Shown piece after piece: positions 53,135 through 62,138 of a stretch of 64,000 bases of DNA. The notes beneath the pieces were generated by a model. That model was not told where the DNA came from and did not search any database. It saw only the letters and a program-made list of their open reading frames with translations. Positions within the stretch are counted from its first letter, which is position 1, and each line of letters begins with the position of its first letter. The DNA comes from Gammaproteobacteria bacterium (lineage in GTDB: Bacteria > Pseudomonadota > Gammaproteobacteria > Enterobacterales > Kangiellaceae), in the NCBI GenBank assembly GCA_013373375.1, contig JABXHY010000005.1, positions 1-64,000 on the forward strand, in the 5' to 3' direction. A program made the translations under genes and the position numbers.

Positions 53135-53950
53135 TTATGAGTTACGCAAAAGAGACTTCCAGTCTTCAGAATTATCGCCGAGAACATAAAAATGAGGGTT
53201 TAATAGCTCGTCTTTTGTATTGTAACGCATAGGTTCAAAATCAGTTCTGACCAGTTGACCACCTGCTTCTTCAACGATAATTTGTGCCGCTGCAGTGTCC
53301 CATTCAGAAGTCGGTGCAAGGCGAGGGTAAAGGTCTGCTTTACCTTCAGCAACCAAACACATTTTTAAAGAACTGCCTCGACTGGCCAAGTCGAACGAAG
53401 GCATTTGTCTACACAGTTTTTCAACTTTATCTAAACCGTGTCTCCGACTTGCCACAACTGTGTACCGTTTGGTTCCTTTATCGGAAGGAACTTTACGTAC
53501 AGAAATTTTTTCTAAAGCTTCCGAGCGCTCCTGTTTAAAAGCACCATGCTCTTTAGCTGCGCTGTAAGTCACTTCGAACACAGGAACGTAAATAACGCCA
53601 AGTACTGATTGGTTATTGTCGATCAAAGCAATATTAACCGTGAACTCATCATTTCGAGCGATAAACTCTTTGGTTCCATCAAGAGGATCGACTAACCAAT
53701 AGGTTGGCCATGACTGACGTTCAGCTGCTGAAATACCTTTACTCTCTTCTGAAAGCACGGGAATGTCAGGTGTTAAAGCCCTAAGCCCATCGACAATAAC
53801 TCTGTGTGATGCTAAATCTGCTCGAGTTAAAGGCGAGTCGTCAGACTTTTGTTCCTGCTCAATGTCTTCTGAGTGATAAACCTCTAAAATGGCTTCTCCA
53901 GCTCTTTTGGCTAATAGAATGACGTCTTGCAAATAGTCTTTTGGATTCAT
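53135..53950 (-). CDS. cysQ: 3'(2'),5'-bisphosphate nucleotidase CysQ
   Basis: 271 residues. It hydrolyses PAP (3'-phosphoadenosine 5'-phosphate) to AMP, clearing a by-product of sulfate assimilation. Inositol-phosphatase fold signatures are intact: LSEESKG, WLVDPLDGTKEFI (metal site) and WDTAAAQIIVEEAGG. Lies 34 bases after nudE and completes the gsp-yrfG-nudE-cysQ run, as in the yrfG-nudE pair of enterobacteria with cysQ added. Confidence 0.94.
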   Translation of the reverse strand: MNPKDYLQDVILLAKRAGEAILEVYHSEDIEQEQKSDDSPLTRADLASHRVIVDGLRALTPDIPVLSEESKGISAAERQSWPTYWLVDPLDGTKEFIARNDEFTVNIALIDNNQSVLGVIYVPVFEVTYSAAKEHGAFKQERSEALEKISVRKVPSDKGTKRYTVVASRRHGLDKVEKLCRQMPSFDLASRGSSLKMCLVAEGKADLYPRLAPTSEWDTAAAQIIVEEAGGQLVRTDFEPMRYNTKDELLNPHFYVLGDNSEDWKSLLRNS

Positions 53951-53984
53951 AATTGCTCAATAAAATCTGTTTGGTGAATTAAAT

Positions 53985-54533
53985 TTATTTTTGTTGTGTA
54001 AGATAAGATCTTGCCAAATAAAGTGCTGCGATACTTCTCGCTTCGGTAAATTCAGTGTCTGCTATGAGCTCATCAATTTTATCGAAAGGGTAGGGCACGA
54101 CTTCGATAGGTTCGGGTTCGTCCCCTTCTAGTTTCTCAGGGTACAAATCTTGCGCGAGTACGATACTCATTTTATGGCTTAAATAGCTGGGAGCTAGTGT
54201 GACCTGTTTTAATTCAGTTAGGTTTTTAGCTCCAAATCCAACTTCTTCTTTTAACTCACGATTTGCAGCTTCTAAAGGTTTTTCACCTTTATCAACCAGA
54301 CCTTTAGGTAATGCCAGTTCATACCTTTCTGTTCCAGCCGCATATTCTCGAATCAACATTAATTCATTTTTTTCATTTATCGCAACGATCAATACGGCAC
54401 CATTACCGCCAGCTTTGAGTCGTTCATAAATTCTTTTCTCTCCGTTTGAAAACTCTAGATGAATTGCCTCAACACAAAAAATACGCGATCGGGCAGCTTC
54501 TTCTGTTTTAAGAATTTTCGGCAAAGACTTCAT
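53985..54533 (-). CDS. nudE: ADP-compound Nudix hydrolase NudE
   Basis: 182 residues. It hydrolyses ADP-ribose, Ap3A and NADH-type dinucleotides. The Nudix box is complete (GLVDKGEKPLEAANRELKEE cut here, then VGF), and the N-terminal beta domain (LEFSNGEKRIYERLK) fits NudE. Its start overlaps the yrfG stop by 4 bases. Confidence 0.93.
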   Translation of the reverse strand: MKSLPKILKTEEAARSRIFCVEAIHLEFSNGEKRIYERLKAGGNGAVLIVAINEKNELMLIREYAAGTERYELALPKGLVDKGEKPLEAANRELKEEVGFGAKNLTELKQVTLAPSYLSHKMSIVLAQDLYPEKLEGDEPEPIEVVPYPFDKIDELIADTEFTEARSIAALYLARSYLTQQK

Positions 54534-55195
54534 GTCTCCCCCATTATTTGTGAAAAAGAATCGAGAACGTCAAAGGGTAGCATAGTTTGCGATGGTTTTT
54601 GGCTATCAGGTTTAGCTATACCCAACAAATGACCAATTCCAAATTGTTTGGCGGAGTTGAGCACCGAAATACTATCATCGATAAATAAGGTATTGGTTTT
54701 ATTGAAGCCTATTTTATCCTGAAATTTCTGCCAAAATTTTTGCTGTTCTTTGGGCGCACCGAATTCATGCGATGTATACAGCCCATCAAAGTGATGATGA
54801 AATTGTGTGTTGAGTACTTTAATTTCTAATGTTGTTGGATGTGCGTTCGTCGCTAGGAAAACCTGTTTGTTTAACTTTTTAAGATACTCCAAAAACTCAA
54901 GTGCTAAAGGGCGAAATGAAATTTTATGCTGAATATCTCTTTTTAACTGTGCAATAGGCAAATCAAGTTGCTCACTCCAATAATCGAGACAGTACCAATC
55001 TAAACTGCCTCGTTTCTTATCGAATTTTTCTCCCAGGTATTGTTGAGTGTATTCAATCTCTAGTTGGTTTTTCTCTGCAAACACTTGAGGAATGTAAGTA
55101 AGCCAAAAATAATTATCAAAATGTAAATCAAGTAAAGTGCCGTCCATATCAAGGAGGACGGTCTCAACATTATTCCACTGAATCATCAGACTCAA
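54530..55195 (-). CDS. yrfG: GMP/IMP nucleotidase YrfG (HAD family)
   Basis: 221 residues. HAD motif I is LLDMDGTLLDLHFDNYFW, which closely matches YrfG; motif II is VFLATNAH; motif IV is LFIDDSISVL. It dephosphorylates purine 5'-nucleotides, preferring GMP and IMP in E. coli. The gene begins 1 base after gspN and overlaps nudE. Confidence 0.93.
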   Translation of the reverse strand: MSLMIQWNNVETVLLDMDGTLLDLHFDNYFWLTYIPQVFAEKNQLEIEYTQQYLGEKFDKKRGSLDWYCLDYWSEQLDLPIAQLKRDIQHKISFRPLALEFLEYLKKLNKQVFLATNAHPTTLEIKVLNTQFHHHFDGLYTSHEFGAPKEQQKFWQKFQDKIGFNKTNTLFIDDSISVLNSAKQFGIGHLLGIAKPDSQKPSQTMLPFDVLDSFSQIMGET

Positions 55196-55196
55196 C

Positions 55197-55943
55197 CTAT
55201 CGACGAAGTGGTAAACTGGTTTTAAATTCTCGTCGATTATTAGGTGCTTTTTTCAAGAAGGCAATGGTTGACTGGAGTGATTCTGGAACTTCTTCAGTTA
55301 CGGATAAATCTAGGTCGATAGTTTCTGGCCAACGAATGGTCGCATTACCCTGCGCATCTAACAGGTTTTTGGACGGCTTTAGCTCAACTAAAATCGACTT
55401 GTCTTCTTGAGAATTAGCCGCAAGAGTAAAATTGCCAAGCTTAACTTCTGGACCAGCGATAGAAGCTGTACTTTTTAACCAATACAGAGTCGCGTTAACG
55501 TCTTGAGGTCCATGTTCATTAGAGAAAGAGGCAGAGGCAATATCGGCTCTTATGTCGCCTCCTAACTCCATGCCACGAATAGGCATAAAATGAGCCAGCT
55601 TTGCCGCATCCAGTTTAATATTCAAATCACTGGCGTAAAACGTTTCATCAAAACCCAAGCGCCAGCCACCTTCGACAGTTAAGTCAGACGATTCTGCTTT
55701 CACAGAGCCACCTAATTTACCTGTTAACAACCATAACGGATTGAATGTCCACTCAACATCCGAAATAGTTTGTCGTTCAACTGTAATTGCCGCAGCTCTA
55801 CCCGACCATAAACTACCCGCTATGCCGGATACAGATAAAGGTAAGTTGTCAGGCAATAAATTGAAAAATGTCCGCGCCGGCAACGTCATTAATAGAAATA
55901 CAACAAACGCAATGAAATATAAAACTATGGATTTTTTACTCAT
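55197..55943 (-). CDS. gspN: Type II secretion protein GspN
   Basis: 248 residues with an N-terminal membrane anchor (~6-24, IVLYFIAFVVFLLMTLPA) and a beta-rich periplasmic domain with the family segments LSVSGIAGSLWSGRAA and WTFNPLWLLTGKLGG. GspN is an accessory T2SS subunit present in only some systems. It follows gspM by 3 bases. Confidence 0.9.
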   Translation of the reverse strand: MSKKSIVLYFIAFVVFLLMTLPARTFFNLLPDNLPLSVSGIAGSLWSGRAAAITVERQTISDVEWTFNPLWLLTGKLGGSVKAESSDLTVEGGWRLGFDETFYASDLNIKLDAAKLAHFMPIRGMELGGDIRADIASASFSNEHGPQDVNATLYWLKSTASIAGPEVKLGNFTLAANSQEDKSILVELKPSKNLLDAQGNATIRWPETIDLDLSVTEEVPESLQSTIAFLKKAPNNRREFKTSLPLRR

Positions 55944-55946
55944 GAG

Positions 55947-56411
55947 TTATCCTGTAATTAATCGCACGTTGGCTCGAACGATTCCGACTTCATTAGTTTG
56001 ACTGACAGTAACAAGAGAAGACGTAACACCGTAATCATTTTCTAGTTGCGCTAACCATTGCATCATTTTGTCAAAAGGAATGCTATCAAACCAAACGTTA
56101 ATCTCACCAGTCTTCTTTTCTTCGTATCGATCGAGTTGAAATCCAAATTGACGACTGGTGCTGGTAATTAAATTTGGCAAAGAAGAGAATGATTTTGAAC
56201 TCGAACTGGCATTTTGAGGCACCTGTTGTTGAAGCAAGACAACCGCAGAACGATTATCTTTTACTTCTTGTTCCATCCCATTAACTAAAGAATTAATCGG
56301 CAATATAATTGCAAATATAACCAATAAAACAGCAACGATCGGTAGCGCGATGTGTACGATTAGTTGATCACGATCGGATAGCTGTTCGTACCATTCTAAA
56401 ATTGCGTTCAT
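55947..56411 (-). CDS. gspM: Type II secretion protein GspM
   Basis: 154 residues: a short cytoplasmic N-terminus, one membrane helix (~20-42, IVHIALPIVAVLLVIFAI), and a periplasmic ferredoxin-like domain. It is part of the inner-membrane platform, partnered with GspL. The start overlaps the gspL stop (ATGA). Confidence 0.92.
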   Translation of the reverse strand: MNAILEWYEQLSDRDQLIVHIALPIVAVLLVIFAIILPINSLVNGMEQEVKDNRSAVVLLQQQVPQNASSSSKSFSSLPNLITSTSRQFGFQLDRYEEKKTGEINVWFDSIPFDKMMQWLAQLENDYGVTSSLVTVSQTNEVGIVRANVRLITG

Positions 56412-57664
56412 GAACCGCTCCTTATTATAAGACGGGTTGAATAGGCATTACCTTGAGAACTTGCAGAAGACATATCGACATTAAGACCCGTCTTGACTAA
56501 AGCGTCTTTAAAATTATTAAGTGCTTGATAATCAGGTGCCAATACATCCACTCTCATTTCTCGTTTTCGCCCGTCAAAAGATATTGAGGTTGGTTTAATT
56601 TGCTCAAGGGATGTAATTTGAGCCACAGTTTTGTTTAGCAGCGTTATAAACTCGCCTTGCTCAGCTTGTTGATCCGAACGACTCAGTAACCGTTGAGCTT
56701 GGCCTAGAATACTTCCGGTTCGCGGACGTCGCGAAAAAACTTTATTAAATAACTGCTCAGCTTGTTCACGTACGACAGTATTTTCCTGTGACAGAACATA
56801 GTAGTTTGAACCTTGAAAACAGAGAAAAATAACCAAGCTAACTGCGGCTGCATATCCTAAAGGTTTGAATTTTTGCCAGGGCAATTGACTTTGCTTCTTC
56901 GGTTGATATTCAAACTGCAATAAGTTAATTTTTTCTTTAGTGTAAGCCTCTCCCAAGTGCTTAATTAAATCTACAGATGAGAGCTGATTTGAAACAACCG
57001 ACTCTTGTTGTGCCCAGTAATCTTCCAGATCATCAGTATAAAAAACTCTTATGACTGATGAGTTATTGATAGCTTCAGGATCAGATACATCAGTATCTAG
57101 GTTATCCTCTCTATCTTCATTCATATCCCAAAGTTCCGGTAATAAATCTCTTTGACACGTCCATTGTGCATTTGATGTTTCATTCACAATTGCAAAGTCA
57201 TCAATTAAGTAAATCTCTGTGGTATCTTCCGACAGGTTTAACAAATCTGATGCCGAAATCATAATATCGATGGATAACTCAGCCTGCTCAAACCAACGAG
57301 TCCATTGCTTCATTAAATCGTGAGATGTCCAATAAACGGGTAACTCACCATTTCGCTCTCGCTTACCATAGGCAAAATGCAATTGCTCAATGGAATTGGC
57401 CAGCTGATCCTCTAGCATGTAAGGCACAGCTCGCTGAATTTGTTTTAGCTGCTTTGCTGGAGTGATGACTTTTTTACTCGAAACCTGGGATGATGGAACA
57501 ATAACTACTGTCTCATTCTTTTGAGAGAGTTCCGCAAGAGCAACTAAGTCGACGCTCAACAATTCTCCTTCTTCTTGCCAGGATTTTTCGTCGCTATTCC
57601 AGAGAGCCCAGCTAATTGCTTGCTCAACCCTATCAGGTATTCGAATAAACAAACGGTTTTTCAT
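56408..57664 (-). CDS. gspL: Type II secretion protein GspL
   Basis: 418 residues. A cytoplasmic actin-like domain (1-260) contains VPYMLEDQLANSIEQLHFA, the GspL hallmark, followed by a membrane helix (~270-290) and a periplasmic domain. It links the GspE ATPase to the inner-membrane platform. The cytoplasmic domain has an Asp/Glu-rich insertion (~190-215). Confidence 0.93.
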   Translation of the reverse strand: MKNRLFIRIPDRVEQAISWALWNSDEKSWQEEGELLSVDLVALAELSQKNETVVIVPSSQVSSKKVITPAKQLKQIQRAVPYMLEDQLANSIEQLHFAYGKRERNGELPVYWTSHDLMKQWTRWFEQAELSIDIMISASDLLNLSEDTTEIYLIDDFAIVNETSNAQWTCQRDLLPELWDMNEDREDNLDTDVSDPEAINNSSVIRVFYTDDLEDYWAQQESVVSNQLSSVDLIKHLGEAYTKEKINLLQFEYQPKKQSQLPWQKFKPLGYAAAVSLVIFLCFQGSNYYVLSQENTVVREQAEQLFNKVFSRRPRTGSILGQAQRLLSRSDQQAEQGEFITLLNKTVAQITSLEQIKPTSISFDGRKREMRVDVLAPDYQALNNFKDALVKTGLNVDMSSASSQGNAYSTRLIIRSGS

Positions 57665-58734
57665 TAAAACTCTCCAAAATATCGAGCAATGACACGAAAT
57701 TGCGGTTTTGCTGGATCTCCGCCGGTGCTCTCAACGAGTGAGCCCATTCGAAACATTGCGCCTTTAAAATCAACTTTAAACTTTAACAAAAAGTATTTAC
57801 TGGTAAAGTCGATTCGATCCAAACTGATTTGATTGTTTGCGGGTAATTGAGCCGCAAAACTTTGTGAATCGTAGCCATCTTCAGGACGGTTACTGATTAT
57901 CGTTTGTGCAAGTGATAAGTCTATATCATTAGACATTGCAGCTATTAAGATTGCTTGCTCGGGTAGTAAAGTGTTGACATTAATTTTATTCACATCACTT
58001 CTTGGAAGCACACATAGATAATCTTTGATTGCTTCATATACCTCGGCATTAAAACCCTTAATCATTCGCAATTCTGACTTGCTCGCCATTAAACTATTCG
58101 CGGTACGATAGGGCACTTCATAGCCAGTGTATAAAAGATCTTCTGCACCATCGATACCTTTCGGCTCAATATCATTGTCAATCCAATCAACTACTGGTGC
58201 CACCAGTGATTGGGCTGTAACACCACCTGCGTCAACTTCTTTTAACACTTCGTTGATTAAATTTTCAAAAATCTTTTCGTCTTTATCTTGGCGCTGATTG
58301 TCCAAGGGATTTTCATTATTGGTAGAGCCTCCAGTACCCGGAGGTGGAGGTTCATTGCCGGGTGGATTTTGTCCATCACCTTCTGACGCAGCGGGATCAA
58401 GCGAATTTAAATTAAAACACGACTGTGCATCCATGACTTCCCCGTTAATCATCCCTCCTTCAATCGGGTATTCAAAAGGAGTTGTAGCCCATGGCTGATT
58501 TAAATGTACTAACTCACTGCCCGCAAAACCTTTTGCAAGCCATTGGCGAGCTAATGATTCTCCACCTAAAGCGAGTTGATAAGCTTGGTCGCGACTTAAC
58601 ATTAAAGTTGTTCGTCTTTCAGCAAAGGTACCGTGTTCAATTAGCTGAGTAGCAATTACCGTTGATAAAGCAACGATAACCAATACAATTAAAAGAGTTA
58701 CTCCTTTTTGTTTTTTAATCGGCGCGCCCTTCAT
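57664..58734 (-). CDS. gspK: Type II secretion minor pseudopilin GspK
   Basis: 356 residues. The class III prepilin leader ends KKQKG, followed by VTLLIVLVIVALSTVIATQL; in place of the usual Glu5 there is no charged residue, as normal for GspK. The conserved QSCFNLNSL follows. A Pro/Gly/Asn-rich linker (~110-145, NPPGNEPPPPGTGG) interrupts the region, and the two SAM-like helix domains and VNINT-like NVNTLLPEQ follow. It caps the pseudopilus tip with GspI and GspJ. Confidence 0.94.
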   Translation of the reverse strand: MKGAPIKKQKGVTLLIVLVIVALSTVIATQLIEHGTFAERRTTLMLSRDQAYQLALGGESLARQWLAKGFAGSELVHLNQPWATTPFEYPIEGGMINGEVMDAQSCFNLNSLDPAASEGDGQNPPGNEPPPPGTGGSTNNENPLDNQRQDKDEKIFENLINEVLKEVDAGGVTAQSLVAPVVDWIDNDIEPKGIDGAEDLLYTGYEVPYRTANSLMASKSELRMIKGFNAEVYEAIKDYLCVLPRSDVNKINVNTLLPEQAILIAAMSNDIDLSLAQTIISNRPEDGYDSQSFAAQLPANNQISLDRIDFTSKYFLLKFKVDFKGAMFRMGSLVESTGGDPAKPQFRVIARYFGEF

Positions 58735-59360
58735 CAGCCTGCGCCCTCAAGTGGGTAAATTTGAATTAATTCACCTAACTCTTTTAATTCGATGATCAAC
58801 TTGATTGCTTTCGGTTTTAGCGACGACAACTGATCTCGTTCAATGTTGCTGGCATCGGTTGTTGGCCAAGAGTCAAGCCATTGTTCTTCATGAAAAAATT
58901 CAACTTCAAAACGAGTAACGTCTTTAAGTAACTCGCGCTCCACAATTTGATCCGTTGACGCAATATCTAATACTAGCCATTGCTCTCGAACTAAACTGCC
59001 TTCACTCAAACGGTAAGTTACTCTTTCCATTTCTGTTCGAGGTAAATTAGCGGGATTCCGTTTACCCTGTCGAGTAAAACTAATAAACGATTCATCTGAG
59101 CTTTTATCGCCCATTAGTTGAGGTAACAGATCACCATACTCATTTCGAACCGCTCTATCGGCTAGCATTTGTAAATCCATGCTGATTCGATTCATAGCTC
59201 TTTGTAACTCAGCCAAACGGCGATCATTTTGCTCAGCATTGGTTTGAGTGCCTAACGCTTGGTTAAGAATCGCAAAAGCAGAAGTTGCAATAACCGCAGT
59301 GATTGTCACCGCAATTAATATTTCTAATAAAGTAAAGCCCGCAGCTTTTCTATGCATCAT
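58734..59360 (-). CDS. gspJ: Type II secretion minor pseudopilin GspJ
   Basis: 208 residues. The prepilin peptidase site is AAG|FTLLEILIAVTITAVIA with the conserved Glu5. Later segments AELQRAMNRISMDLQML and WLDSWP are typical. Part of the pseudopilus tip complex. Overlaps gspK by one base. Confidence 0.94.
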   Translation of the reverse strand: MMHRKAAGFTLLEILIAVTITAVIATSAFAILNQALGTQTNAEQNDRRLAELQRAMNRISMDLQMLADRAVRNEYGDLLPQLMGDKSSDESFISFTRQGKRNPANLPRTEMERVTYRLSEGSLVREQWLVLDIASTDQIVERELLKDVTRFEVEFFHEEQWLDSWPTTDASNIERDQLSSLKPKAIKLIIELKELGELIQIYPLEGAG

Positions 59361-59363
59361 AAG

Positions 59364-59786
59364 CTACTGCCTCGGATCCAATTCAGGAGGCCTTCCCAAG
59401 AACGCCGTTATTTTTCCAAGTACATAATCTTCATCGTCTGCTAACGAGACTTTGATATCGACTCGACGCAAACCATCTTCCGTCGTTTTTTGCACTTCTT
59501 GTTTCCACCGCCACTCTCGATTGAGCATGTTAATACTGCCGCGAGTGGTGCCAGTATTTGGCCAAGGCTCTTCTGTTTTAAGTTCACCCAATCGGTACAT
59601 TGCAATGTAGTGACTGTAAGTTCGCTCTTTTTGATATATCTGCGTTTTAGTCGTCATAGTCATGGTGCCACTGAGCGCAACAAGCGCAGTCGCTAATACC
59701 ATCAACGCAATAAGAACTTCCAATAATGTAAAGCCAGATGAAGTTTTGCTGGGTGCTAATTTACAAGTTGAGGAATTCACCTTCAT
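59364..59786 (-). CDS. gspI: Type II secretion minor pseudopilin GspI
   Basis: 140 residues from the ATG at 59786, which is preceded by GAGG and gives a leader of normal length; a start further upstream would add 17 unsupported residues. The prepilin motif is SSG|FTLLEVLIALMVLATAL. The start lies inside the end of gspH (26-base overlap). Confidence 0.9.
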   Translation of the reverse strand: MKVNSSTCKLAPSKTSSGFTLLEVLIALMVLATALVALSGTMTMTTKTQIYQKERTYSHYIAMYRLGELKTEEPWPNTGTTRGSINMLNREWRWKQEVQKTTEDGLRRVDIKVSLADDEDYVLGKITAFLGRPPELDPRQ

Positions 59787-60399
59787 CCACCTCGTCTCGT
59801 AAGTTTCCTGACAATGGTCCATCGAAGGTGATGTCACCCAACATTGTACCGGTGATTAAATAATATCTTGGGTCTTCATCGGTCCAGCCAAGTGCGACTT
59901 TGAAATCGTTCATTTCGCCTGATGACAAAATGTATATCTGTGGAGGTTCGACCGGCTCTTCTTCCTCTTCATCCTCAAAGATATTGACGTCTTTTTCAAA
60001 AATATCGACGTCGTCTTCATCCTCTGCAAATAATGTATTTCCATCCACCACAAGTTTTACTTCTAATGTTTCTGGAATTTCCTTTTCAGTAAAAAATTGA
60101 TCATCTTCAATAGGTAACCATTTGTCGTTATCTATGTCGTACAAATAAAAACGATACTTCTCTTCTTCAATACGAATACCAATATCGATACCACGAAGTA
60201 AAGTTTCATCTTGTGCTTGCTTCAGTAATGCGTAAAGCCGTAATGCTTGTTTGTCCAGCTCTTCCTGTCGTTTATCACCAAACGCCAGTGTTGATAGAGC
60301 AATTATTGTCGCACCAACCACCAATCCAATAAGAATTTCTAATAATGAAAAACCCTTACTCGATGTATTGAAATCATTAAATTGGCGCGACAGAAACAT
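59761..60399 (-). CDS. gspH: Type II secretion minor pseudopilin GspH with an acidic insertion
   Basis: 212 residues. Prepilin leader SSKG|FSLLEILIGLVVGATII. The body shows the GspH pattern (LYALLKQAQDETLLRGIDIGI, YFYLYD-like FYLYDIDNDKW). Between about residues 118 and 148 there is a low-complexity acidic stretch with a repeated (D)IFEKDVNIFED-like element and EEEEE, not seen in standard GspH. It caps the pseudopilus. Confidence 0.92.
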   Translation of the reverse strand: MFLSRQFNDFNTSSKGFSLLEILIGLVVGATIIALSTLAFGDKRQEELDKQALRLYALLKQAQDETLLRGIDIGIRIEEEKYRFYLYDIDNDKWLPIEDDQFFTEKEIPETLEVKLVVDGNTLFAEDEDDVDIFEKDVNIFEDEEEEEPVEPPQIYILSSGEMNDFKVALGWTDEDPRYYLITGTMLGDITFDGPLSGNLRDEVDEGEFLNL

Positions 60400-60405
60400 A
60401 TATGA

Positions 60406-60873
60406 CTACTGATTCGCTTTTTCTTGCTGAGCTGCAAGTACTTCTTCAATATTCCAATTGGCAACGTCAGCACTTTGGCCTTCACCACCTTCCTGACCGC
60501 CAGCCCCAAGAGAAATAATTTCGTAATCGCCATCACCATACTCTGCTGGCGAAAGATACAAATAGTCATTGCCCCATGGATCTTTTTTCAACTGAGCAAC
60601 ATAACCACCACGAGGATATGATGTCGGCTCAGGATTAGTTTCAGGCTTTTGCGCTAAAGCCTGCAAACCTTGCTCTGACGTTGGGTAAAAACCATTATCG
60701 TTGTAATAACGCATGAGAGCGCTTTCGAAAGTTTGGAAATCCGCTTTTACTTTTGTGTATTTCGCTCTTTCCACTTCGGGACCAAAGTTCGATAATACAA
60801 ATGCACCTAATATTCCAATAATGGTAAGCGCAATTAGGATTTCCATTAATGAGAAACCGCTTTGTTGTTTCAT
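60406..60873 (-). CDS. gspG: Type II secretion major pseudopilin GspG
   Basis: 155 residues from the ATG at 60873, with GGAG 8 bases upstream (GTG three codons earlier is the alternative). Leader MKQQSG|FSLMEILIALTIIGIL; then the hallmark KVKADFQTFESALMRYYNDNGFYPTSEQGLQAL and KDPWGNDYLYLSP with the calcium-site region. The C-terminus carries an extra Gln/Glu/Ala tail. It forms the shaft of the pseudopilus. Confidence 0.95.
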   Translation of the reverse strand: MKQQSGFSLMEILIALTIIGILGAFVLSNFGPEVERAKYTKVKADFQTFESALMRYYNDNGFYPTSEQGLQALAQKPETNPEPTSYPRGGYVAQLKKDPWGNDYLYLSPAEYGDGDYEIISLGAGGQEGGEGQSADVANWNIEEVLAAQQEKANQ

Positions 60874-60914
60874 GTAGTTCACTCCAATAACTAATTATTC
60901 GATGATTTAAAAAA

Positions 60915-62138
60915 TTAACCGCTCATCAATTGATTCATCTGGAAAATAGGCAGAAGAATCGCTAAAACGATTGTTAATACAAAGCCACCCATCAATAGAA
61001 TCATAAGAGGTCCTATCATGGTGGTAATGACGCCAACAAAATGTTCAAACTGCCTATCTTGATTATCAGCTGCCTTTTCTAACATGCGATCCAATTCACC
61101 TGATGCTTCTCCACTTCCAATCATGTGCAACATCATCGGTGGAAAATGACCGGTAGATTGTAAAGATGCTTTTAAAGAGGAACCTTCACGCACTTTAAAG
61201 CGAGCTTCATGAACGGCTTCTTTCAATTCAAGATTGGTCATAACATCACCCGAGATTTTTAACGACTCGAGTAGTGGAACGGAACTGGAATTCAAAATAG
61301 ATAATGTTCGTGAAAAACGTGCGGCATTGATATTTCGACTAACACCACCCAGCATTGGTAATTTCAAAACTGTTTGATGCCAACGCTTTCGGCGTATTGG
61401 ATTTTTCAATAGCGTTTTAATTAAAACGACAACTCCGACAATCCCTATGCCGACGTATATTCCGTAATTTAAAACAAAGTCACTAATCCCAATTAAAGCT
61501 TTGGTAAGTCCGGGTAAGTCGCCGCCCATAGACCGATACTGCTCAACAATTTTAGGTACAACATAAGACAGCAGGAATATAATGATCGTGATACTGACAA
61601 AAGCTAAAATAATTGGGTAGGTTAGAGCAGACGAAACTTTCGAGCGCATTTCTTCTCGACTTTCAGTGTAGTCTGCAAGTCGATCCAAAACGGAGTCTAA
61701 GTGACCAGACTTTTCTCCTGCAGCCACCATCGCGCAAAATAATTCATCAAAAACTCGTGGGTATTCTCTTAATGCATCGGCTAAAGTGTGTCCTTCAACC
61801 ACACGTGAACGAACGCCCATCATAATCGCTTTATGCTTCGGCTTCTCACATTGATCGGCCACGGCTTTTAAAGTTTCTTCCACAGGAATTGCTGCGTTAA
61901 TCAAAGTCGAGAGCTGTCGAGTGATCATCGACAGATCTGAAGCGCTCATTCCAGGAGATGTAAAATAAATTTTCCGTGTTTGTTGTTTCCGATGACGCTC
62001 CGTAACAGCTTCAACTTCAAGCGGAACCAATCCTTTTTCACGCAAGCTATTTCGAATTTGGCGAGGTGTGTCGCCTTCTAAAATACCTTTTTTCTGACGA
62101 CCTTTATCGTCCAGTGCAAGAAATTCAAATGCAGCCAT
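60915..62138 (-). CDS. gspF: Type II secretion inner-membrane protein GspF
   Basis: 407 residues. Two homologous cytoplasmic GspF domains (residues ~70-195 and ~275-395) are separated by membrane helices, with a final helix at the C-terminus. The segments LSTLINAAIPVEETL, MVAAGEKSGHLDSVLDRLADY and MIGSGEASGELDRML are typical. It interacts with GspE and the pseudopilus base. Overlaps gspE by one base. Confidence 0.95.
   Translation of the reverse strand: MAAFEFLALDDKGRQKKGILEGDTPRQIRNSLREKGLVPLEVEAVTERHRKQQTRKIYFTSPGMSASDLSMITRQLSTLINAAIPVEETLKAVADQCEKPKHKAIMMGVRSRVVEGHTLADALREYPRVFDELFCAMVAAGEKSGHLDSVLDRLADYTESREEMRSKVSSALTYPIILAFVSITIIIFLLSYVVPKIVEQYRSMGGDLPGLTKALIGISDFVLNYGIYVGIGIVGVVVLIKTLLKNPIRRKRWHQTVLKLPMLGGVSRNINAARFSRTLSILNSSSVPLLESLKISGDVMTNLELKEAVHEARFKVREGSSLKASLQSTGHFPPMMLHMIGSGEASGELDRMLEKAADNQDRQFEHFVGVITTMIGPLMILLMGGFVLTIVLAILLPIFQMNQLMSG

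Noticed and set aside
59787-59837. Upstream start of gspI
   Set aside because: It would add 17 residues before a prepilin leader and lies deep within gspH; the ATG at 59786 gives a normal leader.
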